A stretch of 64,000 nt of DNA from a virus (IMGVR_UViG_3300046373_000092:1-64000), one strand, 5' to 3'; shown: positions 33,163 through 42,254, counted from the first letter of the stretch. Translations and numbers: made by a program. The notes: a model not told the origin generated them from the letters alone.

Positions 33163-35613
33163 ATGACACAAGAAGAACAAGACGTAGTAAATTTAGCCAC
33201 TCCTGAAAACTTCCTGGGTTTTGACGATAAGGGCAGCGCTATTATCAGAAATGCCAGTGGACAGTTACAAGCTTACGGAGGCTCCGACTGGACCGCAGTT
33301 ACCGATGCTTTAAAAGCTAAGCACGGAGAAAAATCATTTAACGACTATATTGGTAATGAACAATTAAAAGCTTTGGGTGGAGAATTCCAAGGTATTGATG
33401 AAGAGTCTGGAGCTGCTGTCTTTACAAAAGACGGAGAGACTTTCGGTATTGCAAAAGATGACCCTGACTACAAAAATCTATTTAATGTAGCTAAGAATTC
33501 TGCTCCGGCTAAAACTTGGTTTAACCCAAATTACGAAAAACAATTTAATCAAATTCAAGAAAAGGGAACTCAGTTTTCTGGATTCGATGATCAGGGAAAT
33601 GCTCTATTTAAAAACAAAGTAGGACAATACGAAACAGTAACTAATAAAGATGCTGGATTTTACAAGTATGCTCAGAAGTTTAAATCTGATCAAAAATTCC
33701 AAGGTGTTCAAGGTGTATCTAATGCAGTAAAGGGAGAGAACGTTGCTCCTATTGGAAACATGAATTCTAATGTAGCCTCTACTTCTGCCGACGCCAATAG
33801 AAAAGCATTAGGTGCTCAAGGTGGAGGATTTAGTCGATTTTCTGCAAGCTCAACCACCCCAGGTAAATTACAAAACAATGCTCCCAGTGCTAATCAACCG
33901 ACTACTGTGGGAGGAGCTAAGCCGCCAGTCAATATCGCTCCACCTACTACAGCTTCAGCAGCTCAACAGCAGCCAGTTGGATCGTACAATGCTCAAGCCC
34001 TAAATACAGGAGCTAAAGTTAAAAAAGCTAAAGCTCAGCCAGTACAAGCTCCTCCTTCGATGAGTGTTTCTGACATTGCTGTAAAGATGGGTAAAGAATA
34101 CGCTACGAACTTTGCTAATCAAAAATTAGCTGAAGTAAAAACTGCTGCTAAAGAAGGAGCTACAAACTTCGTCAAAACAGCAACACAGCCATACAGAGAT
34201 TTAGCTAGTGGACAAATAAAAGAAGCCACTGGATTTGACCCTTCAAAGTCTTTATCTGAACAAGCGGCAGAACAGGCAGGAAAGGCAACTGGAGTAGATT
34301 CACAATATTTCGTTGATCCAAAAAATGCAGCAATAAACCAAGCTAGTAGTGCTATAAATGATAAACTAGGATTCGATGCAGTAGCTGCAGCCCGAGATCC
34401 TAAAGCATATTTAAAGCAACAAGCTGAAGAGCAGTTATCAAAACAACTGGGCTTCAACGTTGCTGAGTTAGCCAAAGATCCAAAGCAGTTTGCAATCAAC
34501 CAAGGTGTAAACATGCTCGCCAATTATACGGGTGCCGACGCTGGGACTTTAGCCGGAGCTGCCGGAGCCTTATTTAAAGGCGGAAACATGGTTGAGAACG
34601 CTAAGGAATATGCAAAAGAAGAAGCTAAAAGACAAGCTAAGCAAGCTGCTCTAAATCAAATCGCAAGTTATTACGGAGTAGATGCCAACGCAGTAGGTGG
34701 AGCTTACGACGTAGGTAAAGACGTATTGAAGGGCGGAGTAAGCGAAGACACGGCTAGAAAGGCTGGAGAGACTGCGGCTAGAGCTGCCGTAATGTACTAC
34801 ACGGGAGGAACAGTAACCCCAGAAAATTTAGAGTTGGCATCTAACGTATTACTAAAAGGATATGAAGGAGCTTCTAATAAGTTTGGAACGGTTGGAACAC
34901 TAGCTGCCCACCCTTTAAAAACTTATGGTGAGATGTATGGAGCAGCCGGAGATATCCTAGATTACGGAATTAAAGATGTCGGACAAATGGGAGCTGACAT
35001 GTATAGCAACGGTAAGAATGATATTGGTGGTCTTAAAATGATTGCTAAAGGTAACATTGGCGATGGTATTTCTCAAATAGCCAAAGGCTCTTTAGACATG
35101 GTTACAAAAAATATCGCAGCATCCCCCGTAGCTGCTGTTAAAAAGATTGTATCTTCAGTAGGTAGCGCAGTTAAAAACATTTTCTGTTTTGACGGTAACA
35201 CTGAAATTTTAATGGAAGATGGCAGCTATAAAAAAATTAAGCTAATTAAACTAGGGGATAAAATTGCTCTAGGTGGATTAGTAACGGCTATCGGACAATC
35301 AGCCTCTACTGAAATCTACAACTACAACGGAGTAAAGGTAGCTGGCGGACATGCGGTTTTTGAAGATGGAAAATGGGTACGAGTCTTCGATAGTAAGAAA
35401 GGTGAGTTACTGGAAGGGGAAGAGCTTATAGTTTATCCAATGTCGACAGAACACCACTTAATCGTAACTAAAGACCAGATCTGGGCTGACTTACTGGAAG
35501 TAGACGACAAGCAAAACAAAACTGAAGCTGAGTCTTTAAAAGAACTCAACAAGCAGACAGTAAAAAATAAAATGTTGAAATCTTACCTGAAGGTTAAATT
35601 TGGAATTAGTTAA
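33163..35613 (+). CDS. Virion protein with C-terminal Hint (hedgehog/intein-type) domain, 816 aa
   Basis: The N-terminal 175 residues hold three repeats of F-x-G-F/I-D-D-x-G-x-A. An Ala/Lys-rich helical region follows, resembling internal ejection proteins. From residue 675 a Hint domain begins: CFDGNTEILMEDGSYK with Cys675 as splice-type nucleophile, L-G-D-K-I, and the block-B-like VAGGHAVF (His near 730). There is no C-terminal His-Asn or extein, so cleavage of the hedgehog or bacterial type is more likely than splicing. Hint domains on virion proteins are known, but their role is not settled. Confidence 0.75.
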   Translation: MTQEEQDVVNLATPENFLGFDDKGSAIIRNASGQLQAYGGSDWTAVTDALKAKHGEKSFNDYIGNEQLKALGGEFQGIDEESGAAVFTKDGETFGIAKDDPDYKNLFNVAKNSAPAKTWFNPNYEKQFNQIQEKGTQFSGFDDQGNALFKNKVGQYETVTNKDAGFYKYAQKFKSDQKFQGVQGVSNAVKGENVAPIGNMNSNVASTSADANRKALGAQGGGFSRFSASSTTPGKLQNNAPSANQPTTVGGAKPPVNIAPPTTASAAQQQPVGSYNAQALNTGAKVKKAKAQPVQAPPSMSVSDIAVKMGKEYATNFANQKLAEVKTAAKEGATNFVKTATQPYRDLASGQIKEATGFDPSKSLSEQAAEQAGKATGVDSQYFVDPKNAAINQASSAINDKLGFDAVAAARDPKAYLKQQAEEQLSKQLGFNVAELAKDPKQFAINQGVNMLANYTGADAGTLAGAAGALFKGGNMVENAKEYAKEEAKRQAKQAALNQIASYYGVDANAVGGAYDVGKDVLKGGVSEDTARKAGETAARAAVMYYTGGTVTPENLELASNVLLKGYEGASNKFGTVGTLAAHPLKTYGEMYGAAGDILDYGIKDVGQMGADMYSNGKNDIGGLKMIAKGNIGDGISQIAKGSLDMVTKNIAASPVAAVKKIVSSVGSAVKNIFCFDGNTEILMEDGSYKKIKLIKLGDKIALGGLVTAIGQSASTEIYNYNGVKVAGGHAVFEDGKWVRVFDSKKGELLEGEELIVYPMSTEHHLIVTKDQIWADLLEVDDKQNKTEAESLKELNKQTVKNKMLKSYLKVKFGIS

Positions 35614-36028
35614 ATACGAAAATGAGGATTATCCACTAATTTTAGAATGGTTTGCCAAGTACAACTGGGCTCCTTGCGATGCTGACTGCTTCCCAGTGAA
35701 CACTTACTTCGCTGTTAAAGACGGACGTAAGCTAGCACTATCTTGCTTCATGGCTACAGATTCTACCATAGCCTTTATGGGAATTACCCTCACCAATAGA
35801 GATGAAGGTTCTCCCGCAGAGCAATCAGAAGCTGTTGATTTTTTGTTGAAGGAAATTGCCCAAAAAGCCAAAGAACAAGGTTACAACTACTTATACAATT
35901 TCACTGAAAGTAGAGCTATGGTCTATAGATTTAGAAAACAGGGATTCAGAGTGGCTAACCGAGGAATATCTTACAGTATCGTGGGGGATTTAACAAATAC
36001 CGGACGTACTAAATTTTTCGAAGAATAA
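35600..36028 (+). CDS. GNAT-like acetyltransferase-fold protein (142 aa)
   Basis: It starts with TTG at 35600, overlapping the Hint gene by 14 bases, with AAGG upstream. The sequence has the GNAT order: an N-terminal helix (DYPLILEWFAKYNW), central strands (YFAVKDGRKLALSCFMATD, AFMGITLTNRD), a helix (VDFLLKEIAQKAKEQGY) and a Y-R-F-R-K-Q-G-F end. The acceptor is unknown. In phages such proteins sometimes modify virion or host proteins. Confidence 0.65.
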   Translation: MELVKYENEDYPLILEWFAKYNWAPCDADCFPVNTYFAVKDGRKLALSCFMATDSTIAFMGITLTNRDEGSPAEQSEAVDFLLKEIAQKAKEQGYNYLYNFTESRAMVYRFRKQGFRVANRGISYSIVGDLTNTGRTKFFEE

Positions 36029-36034
36029 GCTAAG

Positions 36035-36052
36035 TTAACAAATATATGTAGA
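36035..36052 (+). promoter_or_regulatory. Late promoter motif, copy 8
   Basis: The sequence is TTAACAAATATATGTAGA, only 10 bases before the ATG at 36062. The gene's GAGGT binding site abuts the motif, so transcription must start inside or right at its end. Confidence 0.7.
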
Positions 36053-36061
36053 GGTTCACAC

Positions 36062-37372
36062 ATGGGATTATTCGATTCACTATTAAAATCAGTATCTAAC
36101 TATATACCTGACGAATACGAAGACGATGTTGCGGCTGCCGCACAAGAATATGCTCCTCAAGCCAAAGAGCTTGGATCTAGTGCTTTGTCGAGTATTGGCA
36201 GTTCTTTAAGTGGATTATTCAACTCAAACCCTACCAACGGCAGAATGTCTGACGAAGACTACGCTAAGTGGAAAGCGGCTGGGAATGACGACTCAAAACC
36301 TGGCTTTTGGGAAAACCTATTTACGGACGATCCAAACTCTGGATGGTACGATACAATGAACCAAGTTCCAGACAATGAAAAATACACTACTCGTGCTGAG
36401 CTAGAGGCTGCTAAACTTGCTAATGCAAATAAAGCTAAGTCTCCCGGAATAATGGATAGTATTAAGAATTATTTCACCGACGATCCTAATTCTGGATGGT
36501 ATGATGAAATGACGAACAACAATGCACTAAGAAGCGGAGAAGCTGATTACGATGCATATCTAAAAAATCTTAGAAGTGGGGAAGCAGCATACGCATCTAA
36601 CCCTACAAACAGTAACATGCTTGAAAGCGCCTATAAAACAGCTCTATCTGGAATTGGAAAGGCAGCCCCTACGTTAGGTGCCCTTGCCCCAGTGCTAGGC
36701 TCAGGACTTGGATATTTAGCCTCTAGTGGCTTAAGAGATCAATCTCAGTCCGCTTACAACAACTCATTAAATTCCGCAGGAACTCAAGTTTCTATGGGAC
36801 CATCAGCTTCTGAAAATCTTCAAGACAGTCAACAGGATTTAGCAAACAGAGCTACAGCTACTCAAATGATTGCACAACGTGCGAATATGGGATTAACTGA
36901 CGAAGATAAGGCTATGTTCGAAAAGGCTAGGCAACAAGCTGACGAAGGATTCCAAGCTAATCAATCTAAAATTACTACAGACCTAAACAGACGCGGCATG
37001 GGACTATCTCCAGCTTTAGTAATGGCTCAACAACAACAAGCTGCTCAAGACAACGCAAAACGTCAGAATGACGCTCAACTAGCTCAGACTGCAGAATCAT
37101 TTAAAGCTAAACAAGCGGCTGCTACAGCACTCGGTACAATGGCTAACGCAAACCTACAAGGTGACTTTAGCAGAGGTTTAGCTAAGGCTAACAATCAAGA
37201 TGCTATCTCTAGATTCAATGCTGAACAAGAACGTGCTCGCGCAAATGCCCTTACTCAAGCTCAACAGACTCAAGGAAATCAACTTGGAAATGCTGCAGCA
37301 GATAAGGCAGGAGCTATCACTAATATTGGAAGCGGGATTGGAACGGCTATCGGCGCTCTACTAAAAAAATAA
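36062..37372 (+). CDS. Internal virion / ejection-type protein (436 aa)
   Basis: The N-terminal half contains two copies of FTDDPNSGWYD (near residues 90 and 140) and two of the RSGEA-x-Y unit. The C-terminal half is Ala/Gln-rich and helical (DEDKAMFEKARQQADEGFQA, MAQQQQAAQDNAKRQ) and ends in a Gly/Ala stretch (IGSGIGTAIGALLKK) that could enter membranes. This layout matches DNA-ejection proteins of P22-like phages (gp7/gp16/gp20 functions). Direct homology is not provable by eye. Confidence 0.65.
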   Translation: MGLFDSLLKSVSNYIPDEYEDDVAAAAQEYAPQAKELGSSALSSIGSSLSGLFNSNPTNGRMSDEDYAKWKAAGNDDSKPGFWENLFTDDPNSGWYDTMNQVPDNEKYTTRAELEAAKLANANKAKSPGIMDSIKNYFTDDPNSGWYDEMTNNNALRSGEADYDAYLKNLRSGEAAYASNPTNSNMLESAYKTALSGIGKAAPTLGALAPVLGSGLGYLASSGLRDQSQSAYNNSLNSAGTQVSMGPSASENLQDSQQDLANRATATQMIAQRANMGLTDEDKAMFEKARQQADEGFQANQSKITTDLNRRGMGLSPALVMAQQQQAAQDNAKRQNDAQLAQTAESFKAKQAAATALGTMANANLQGDFSRGLAKANNQDAISRFNAEQERARANALTQAQQTQGNQLGNAAADKAGAITNIGSGIGTAIGALLKK

Positions 37373-37381
37373 GGAATTAAT

Positions 37382-38710
37382 ATGGCATCATTTGACGACT
37401 TTTTAAAAATGTTTAAAGACTCCCAAGGAATAGATCAGCCTGCTGTAACCATTCCATACAGACCTGATGAATCTGCTGTTATGCCTCCTCTAGGATTGGC
37501 TATTGGCGGACAACAAGAAATAGTAGGTATGCCTAGTGGATCAACTCCAGATGAGTCTATGCCTGCAGAAATGCCAGCAGCTCCCCCACAAATTACTCCA
37601 GATGTAATCAATAAGCTCAAGGCAATGTCAGCTTCTCGCGCTCCCACAGCAGTTCCGCAAGCTATGCCAATTCCCGCTAAGCCTCCAGTAGATTTAGAAG
37701 ATAAGCAATACCTAGGTGCTCAGGACGAAGCTCGTAAAAATAGAAAGTATGCAGAGTTACTTGCAGCTTCTAACCAAATGGCTCAAGGTGTGGCATCTTT
37801 AGGTGCGGGTAAAAAAGTAGACGTTAACAATGCCGGCGCGGAAATGTTAATGAAGTCTGCCGATGCTCCAGTAAAGGATTTAACTGAGCAAAGAAAACAA
37901 GAGAAAGAATTCTTAGATTTAATGGATGACAAGAAAAAGAACGATCCAACATCTGAAGTTTCTCAACTATACAGAAAAGCATTTAAAGATTTGGGAGTGC
38001 AGTTAGGTGACGGAGCTACGGCTTCTGAACTTGAAAAAGCATCTCCAGTAATCGCGCAAGCTATCAACACTCAGCTAAACAGAGAAGCTCAAAAACTCCG
38101 TTACGCAGAACTAGCGGACAACAAAGCCGAAAGAAATAACGATAAGAAGCGTGAACTTGACGATAAGTATATGTCAAAGTTTAACGACACTATCAACAAG
38201 TTTGAAAAAGAAAAAGTAGAAGGGGACAAGTACTTCGACACAGCATTAACTCTTGCTGACGACGCTACTAAGTCACCTACAGCCGCAGTAAACTTAGCCC
38301 GATCTTTGATTAAGTCAATTGAAGGTGCTGGAGCCAGAGTTTCTGATAAGGATATTGAAACTACTCTAAGAGCCGGAGGTGTTAGTGACAACGCCATCGC
38401 TCAACTACAGACAGCGGAAAGCGGAACTATCCCTCCATTTCAAGCTGAAGACGTAAAAAAACTAATGAGAGCAATGAAGGCTATTTCAGATACTAAATTT
38501 AATGAAAGAAAAGAGCAGATGGTTTACCGCCAAGCTCAGTTGTTAAAAACTACTCCGGAAAGAATTAAAGAAGCTACGTTTATGCCAGAAGCTAAGAAAG
38601 AGTCTACTGAATCAAACACAGTAAGAGTTATTTCTCCGGCAGGAAAAACGGGAACAATTCCAAGATCAAACTTAGAAGCGGCTAAAAAACAAGGCTTCAA
38701 GGAAATATAA
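37382..38710 (+). CDS. Internal virion / ejection-type protein (442 aa)
   Basis: A Pro/Met-rich, disordered N-terminus (residues 20-110) is followed by helical segments rich in Lys, Asp and Ala (ELADNKAERNNDKKRELDDK). The C-terminus (RVISPAGKTGTIPRSNLE) is a short beta pattern also seen at the ends of phage structural proteins. It overlaps the next gene by one base. It is probably the second of a set of three ejected proteins. Confidence 0.6.
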   Translation: MASFDDFLKMFKDSQGIDQPAVTIPYRPDESAVMPPLGLAIGGQQEIVGMPSGSTPDESMPAEMPAAPPQITPDVINKLKAMSASRAPTAVPQAMPIPAKPPVDLEDKQYLGAQDEARKNRKYAELLAASNQMAQGVASLGAGKKVDVNNAGAEMLMKSADAPVKDLTEQRKQEKEFLDLMDDKKKNDPTSEVSQLYRKAFKDLGVQLGDGATASELEKASPVIAQAINTQLNREAQKLRYAELADNKAERNNDKKRELDDKYMSKFNDTINKFEKEKVEGDKYFDTALTLADDATKSPTAAVNLARSLIKSIEGAGARVSDKDIETTLRAGGVSDNAIAQLQTAESGTIPPFQAEDVKKLMRAMKAISDTKFNERKEQMVYRQAQLLKTTPERIKEATFMPEAKKESTESNTVRVISPAGKTGTIPRSNLEAAKKQGFKEI

Positions 38711-40491
38711 TGAAAGACTTTAAAGATTTAGGATTTCAGGAAGACGATCACTCAGATTTGGGATTCCAAGCTGATGATCACGCACAATCTTCTCCGGCGA
38801 GTGAAGCTCCAGGATATTTAGAATCTTTTGGCAGAGGTGCAGCTCAGGGAGCTAGCATGGGATTTGCAGACGAAGCAACTGCAGGAATTGAGTCACTACT
38901 TACTAATAAAAAATATGAAGATGCTTTAGCAGAGTCTAGAGCTAATTATAAGGCAGCAGAAGAGACCAATCCTAAAATGTCACTAGCGGGTAACTTGACT
39001 GGTGGTGTGGCAGGTGGAGCAGCTCTATCAGCCGCAGCAGCCCCATTAGCAGGTGTTGCCGGAATTAGCAAGGCAGCTCAAGCTATTAGCACTTTAGACA
39101 AGCTTAAAAAGGCTGCAGCACTAGGTGCAGGTATGGGAGCTATTACTTCTGCAGGAACTTCAGAAGAGCCTCTAATGACTCGTCCAGTAGAGTTGGCTAA
39201 AGACGTAGCAACGGGAGCCGCTCTAGGTGGAGTCGGTGGAGCAGTGTTTAGTAAGGCTGGGGATTTGGCTGGTAAAGCCGCTTCAAAGGCACGCGAAATA
39301 GGAGCTATCGATGATATGTTTAGGGCTTTTAACGTGGGCGAAAGAGGTTATAACTATTTTAAGCCTGGAGATATGGAAAAACTCGAAGGAGAAGCTACAG
39401 AAGCTGCAGCTAAAACTAGAGACACTGTTCAACAAAAACTAGCTAACTTTGCAAATGCAAAAAAGCAGATACTAAATACAGCAGAACAACAAGGAAAGAC
39501 GATTGATATTCTTCCTATGTTTAACAAAGCTAAAGTTGAAATAGAAAACTTAACATTAGATGAAATTGGTGCCGCCGACAAAAGGAAGTTACAAAGTGTT
39601 TTAAACGGTCTTCCTCAACAGTTGGATTACCAAAATATTTCTCCATCTCAAGCAGACAGAATTAAGCAGATGTTTTCAAACTACACGTCTTTTGGGGACG
39701 AGTCTTTAAAAACTAAAGAAGCTAAAAAGATCGCTATGGACATGGTTAAAGCCCTGGACGCACAAGTATTAAATTCAGTAGACGACGTAACTACTACTGC
39801 CGCCATCTCAGGAATGCAGCAAGAATTGGGTAACGAAGTAACAGATTACCTAGCTCGTGCTCAGGCTCCTGGACAATCTAGTATGAAGACTGTGAATAAA
39901 GGCTTGAGTGATCTAATGACTACTCAAGAAATACTAGGTCAAGACAGCGGTAATGCTGCTGATAGAATTAAACAAATTCAAAAGCTACGCACCATGCTCG
40001 GACGTACAGCTTCTGAGGGTGACGGCGGTATTACTGCCCGCGAAACAATAAAAGAAACTAAGAAAGTACTCCAGAATATTGCCCCGGAAATTGCTGAGCA
40101 AACAATCGGGAAAGCGGAAGATCTGGCAGACGATCTATATTTAAAGAAGCTTGCCAAAGGACAGATTCAGTCTGGGGTTGGTAGCTTGTGGGGTATTGGT
40201 AACATTGCTTCAGTGGGTGGATCAAACATCGCAGGGAGCGTTTATGGAGCTTCTAAGGGACTTGCCACTCCAGACAGTACAGGCTTTAGAATGATGGCTA
40301 AATATGCTAGCAAAGGCGGAGACAACGCTCTAAGTTCAGCATTAGATAAGATTGCAAATACAGTAGATGATAGTAGACGTAAGGCTATGGTAAACACATT
40401 AATGCAAACTCCGTATTACAGAAAGAAAATTGAAGAAATACAAAACAAACTTGAAGGGATGATGGGCGACGACGATGGATCAAAGAATTAA
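38710..40491 (+). CDS. Internal virion / ejection-type protein (593 aa)
   Basis: The N-terminus has a duplicated motif (DLGFQEDDHSDLGFQADDH). Residues 60-170 are Gly/Ala-rich (NLTGGVAGGAALSAAAAPL), as in membrane-crossing ejection proteins. A long helical coiled-coil region follows (EATEAAAKTRDTVQQKLAN). It overlaps the next gene by 17 bases. Placed third in the set at the end of the virion operon, it is likely ejected with the DNA. Confidence 0.62.
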   Translation: MKDFKDLGFQEDDHSDLGFQADDHAQSSPASEAPGYLESFGRGAAQGASMGFADEATAGIESLLTNKKYEDALAESRANYKAAEETNPKMSLAGNLTGGVAGGAALSAAAAPLAGVAGISKAAQAISTLDKLKKAAALGAGMGAITSAGTSEEPLMTRPVELAKDVATGAALGGVGGAVFSKAGDLAGKAASKAREIGAIDDMFRAFNVGERGYNYFKPGDMEKLEGEATEAAAKTRDTVQQKLANFANAKKQILNTAEQQGKTIDILPMFNKAKVEIENLTLDEIGAADKRKLQSVLNGLPQQLDYQNISPSQADRIKQMFSNYTSFGDESLKTKEAKKIAMDMVKALDAQVLNSVDDVTTTAAISGMQQELGNEVTDYLARAQAPGQSSMKTVNKGLSDLMTTQEILGQDSGNAADRIKQIQKLRTMLGRTASEGDGGITARETIKETKKVLQNIAPEIAEQTIGKAEDLADDLYLKKLAKGQIQSGVGSLWGIGNIASVGGSNIAGSVYGASKGLATPDSTGFRMMAKYASKGGDNALSSALDKIANTVDDSRRKAMVNTLMQTPYYRKKIEEIQNKLEGMMGDDDGSKN

Positions 40492-40777
40492 TCGACTTGA
40501 AGAGAAGTTAGACACTAAGTTAGATTCTATCGTGGAAAAGCTCCATGATATTAACATAACTTTAATTAGAAACACTGACTCTCTGGAAGTGCACGAAATG
40601 CGCACAGACATCGCCGAAAAGAAGCTTTCTCTTTACGAAGATCGATTAGACCAGCTAGAAGCAAAAGATAAATTGATCACATCAATAGTTACAAAAATTA
40701 TTCCCGGAGTGGCGGCATGTGTAATGTTCGTTTACAAAATGGGGTGGTTTGAAAAATTAATTAAACTTTTTTCTTAA
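40475..40777 (+). CDS. Coiled-coil plus C-terminal TM protein, holin-like (100 aa)
   Basis: A long coiled coil covers about residues 1-70 (INRLEEKLDTKLDSIVEKLH). A single transmembrane segment follows near 75-90 (IIPGVAACVMFVYKMGW) and then a basic end. The topology recalls XhlA-type lysis accessory proteins or phage holins with one TM. It is the last plus-strand gene and converges with the minus-strand gene at 40761, overlapping it by 17 bases. Confidence 0.55.
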   Translation: MDQRINRLEEKLDTKLDSIVEKLHDINITLIRNTDSLEVHEMRTDIAEKKLSLYEDRLDQLEAKDKLITSIVTKIIPGVAACVMFVYKMGWFEKLIKLFS

Positions 40778-41195
40778 CGTCATCCAGCACGGCAATCATA
40801 AGAGTTTCGAAGTCATTTAACTCAGCATAAGTTGATTCATCTACTGCTTCAATTAAATCAGTTGGATATAACATCTCACCCTTAGCCTTAGCCACCGACA
40901 AGTAGTCCATGTTATTATGATTGTTTCTGTCATAACACTCCTTACGTGTTGCAGCATCTGTGGGATGAATACAGCTCTTCAGGTACTTACCATCTCCTCT
41001 AACGCTGCCTTCTTCCTTTTTGAAGTCCCCAGAATAATATTCTCCGCTAAATCTATTCAGCCAGTCCATTTCGTCCGGCGTCAATTTATCAAGGTAATCG
41101 TAATCAATTTTATCGAATTTAGTTCGAGAATTAACTCTTGGATTTAAAGCTGGGTATTTTGTTGAAGCGCGTTTCTTTTTTTTGTCGGAAGACAT
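40761..41195 (-). CDS. Unknown protein, end of the right minus operon (144 aa)
   Basis: The first 40 residues are strongly basic (MSSDKKKKRASTKYP) and disordered. The middle contains YLDKLTPDEMDWLNRFSGEY, and the C-terminus is acidic. It resembles a phage DNA-associated or host-takeover protein but no family is recognised. The promoter at 41279-41306 lies about 80 bases upstream. Confidence 0.65.
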   Translation of the reverse strand: MSSDKKKKRASTKYPALNPRVNSRTKFDKIDYDYLDKLTPDEMDWLNRFSGEYYSGDFKKEEGSVRGDGKYLKSCIHPTDAATRKECYDRNNHNNMDYLSVAKAKGEMLYPTDLIEAVDESTYAELNDFETLMIAVLDDVKKKV

Positions 41196-41460
41196 AGGCT
41201 AGGTTTCTCTCTCTGAAGAAGGACGGATTGTTGCAATTAAAAACAACAACAGTTCTTCTGTGATTGGTAGTACCTACAATTATAGCACAAAACGTGCCAA
41301 AGTCAAGCAAATTATCTGACTGTTCGCAATATATTTCATAAAGGCAACGTAAATCAATACTTACCTCTTGTTTTTTAGTTAGGTCGATTCCATGATAGGC
41401 GATGAACTCGTCTAAAGACTGGAATACTGTTTTGGCTAAATCAACTAAAGAGTGTGTCAA
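41131..41460 (-). CDS. Unknown protein (109 aa), overlapping its neighbour
   Basis: A TTG start (MTHSLVDLAKTVFQSL) has GGGAGG seven bases upstream, formed by the end of the upstream EL-tail gene. The sequence is helical, then beta-like (LLDFGTFCAIIVGTTNHRR). Its 3' end overlaps the next gene by 65 bases and spans the promoter at 41279-41306, so the last part may not be functional coding sequence. A longer frame from 41541 also exists but has no binding site. Confidence 0.45.
   Translation of the reverse strand: MTHSLVDLAKTVFQSLDEFIAYHGIDLTKKQEVSIDLRCLYEIYCEQSDNLLDFGTFCAIIVGTTNHRRTVVVFNCNNPSFFRERNLAYVFRQKKETRFNKIPSFKSKS
41279..41306 (-). promoter_or_regulatory. Sigma70-type promoter, TGTGC-TATAAT type
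   Basis: TTGACT (41301-41306) and TATAAT (41279-41284) are 16 bases apart. The extended -10 TGTGCTATAAT is shared with four other minus-strand promoters. Confidence 0.72.
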
Positions 41461-41638
41461 TAATACCTCCCGGAGAAACTTCGACGAAATACACGTTTCT
41501 CGTTCCATTTTCAGCCCTGGACCACTCCACAAATTCCTCATTGTACCGCACCGAATAGTATATAATACTATATTTTCTATTTACACAGATGTATACTTTT
41601 GGAATTGGTTTTTCAAATAATCTAGTGAAGAAGCTCAT
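41441..41638 (-). CDS. EL-tail family variant (65 aa)
   Basis: The start MSFFTRLFEKPIPK has GGAGG seven bases before the ATG. The tail is divergent: YFVEVSPGGIIDTLFS, keeping the hydrophobic I-I-x-x-L-F end but not E-L. Its GGGAGG codons serve as binding site for the next gene. The body includes YSIIYYSVRYNEEFVEW. Confidence 0.55.
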   Translation of the reverse strand: MSFFTRLFEKPIPKVYICVNRKYSIIYYSVRYNEEFVEWSRAENGTRNVYFVEVSPGGIIDTLFS

Positions 41639-41813
41639 ATAGAAGTCCTCCAAATGCAAACAATTCTGCGCGAACAAGGTACATGCCGTCCCGCCTAAAA
41701 TCTTCAGCGTTCCTTTCATTATGGGTGGAGTAGTTCTGCCAGCAATCAGAATACTTATTTTTATGTGCGTATAGAAAGTGGGAGCGGGACATAAAAATCT
41801 TATAACATTTCAT
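41622..41813 (-). CDS. EL-tail small protein (63 aa)
   Basis: It begins MKCYKIFMSRSHFLYAHKNK at an ATG overlapping the upstream TGA. The body is Tyr, Asn and Arg-rich. The tail is LVRAELFAFGGLLYELLH, with GGAGGA encoding Gly-Gly and the downstream binding site. Confidence 0.6.
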   Translation of the reverse strand: MKCYKIFMSRSHFLYAHKNKYSDCWQNYSTHNERNAEDFRRDGMYLVRAELFAFGGLLYELLH

Positions 41814-41992
41814 TTGCAAAGTTCCCTAATAAGTTCCGATTTTAGAGTAGCTTCTTTTATAACGAGCCAAGATCCTCTATCTACTATTTTTCTATGTGAA
41901 TAGTTTAACACCAACATGTTATTCCAATTTCTTAAACTGTCCATTAAATTGTTTTTAGTAATTAGTCTATATCTTAATTTATCCTTCGACAT
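41810..41992 (-). CDS. EL-tail small protein (60 aa)
   Basis: MSKDKLRYRLITKNNLMDSL starts inside the end of the upstream gene (overlap 19 bases). The tail is WLVIKEATLKSELIRELCK, with AGGGAACTT as the next binding site and an ATGA overlap with the next start. Confidence 0.65.
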   Translation of the reverse strand: MSKDKLRYRLITKNNLMDSLRNWNNMLVLNYSHRKIVDRGSWLVIKEATLKSELIRELCK

Positions 41993-42231
41993 TTTAGATC
42001 CAGGTAAAGTTTGAAAGCCTCTAAGGGGCAATCAGTGCTATATACCAAATCTCCATTCTGCCAGATTTCAGCTTCTTCCGACTCTGAGCAATAGGAAAAT
42101 ACATAGCGCTTATCCTGAGAATAGAACTCGATGGCTCCAATGTCAAGCTTTTTCACTGAACGAGGGGAAAATGATGCTATTAGTTTTTCTCCCGGAGTTC
42201 GGAAGAATCGGTAGTAAAGTTTTTTAAACAT
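41974..42231 (-). CDS. Unknown small protein (85 aa)
   Basis: The N-terminus is basic and aromatic (MFKKLYYRFFRTPGEKL). The middle contains a beta-like AIEFYSQDKRYVFSYCSE. It lacks the EL-tail, ending FKLYLDLKCRRIN. AAGGAT precedes the ATG. The function is unknown. Confidence 0.6.
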   Translation of the reverse strand: MFKKLYYRFFRTPGEKLIASFSPRSVKKLDIGAIEFYSQDKRYVFSYCSESEEAEIWQNGDLVYSTDCPLEAFKLYLDLKCRRIN

Positions 42232-42254
42232 AGCAAATCCTTTGCAGTGTTAAT

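Noticed and set aside
34119-34523. Long antisense frame (134 codons) within the Hint-protein gene, and similar antisense frames at 48929-49285 and 54209-54568
   Set aside because: They mirror well-supported genes on the other strand, have no binding sites, and break operon order.
35185-35613. Interpretation of the Hint domain as a splicing intein
   Set aside because: There is no His-Asn end and no C-extein, and the gene stops right after the domain.
35988-36000. TTTAACAAATAC inside the GNAT-like gene as another late promoter
   Set aside because: Only the first half of the motif is present and it lies within coding sequence.
41461-41541. Start of the 41131 gene at 41541
   Set aside because: No binding site is present and it would overlap the upstream tailed gene completely; the TTG at 41460 has GGGAGG.
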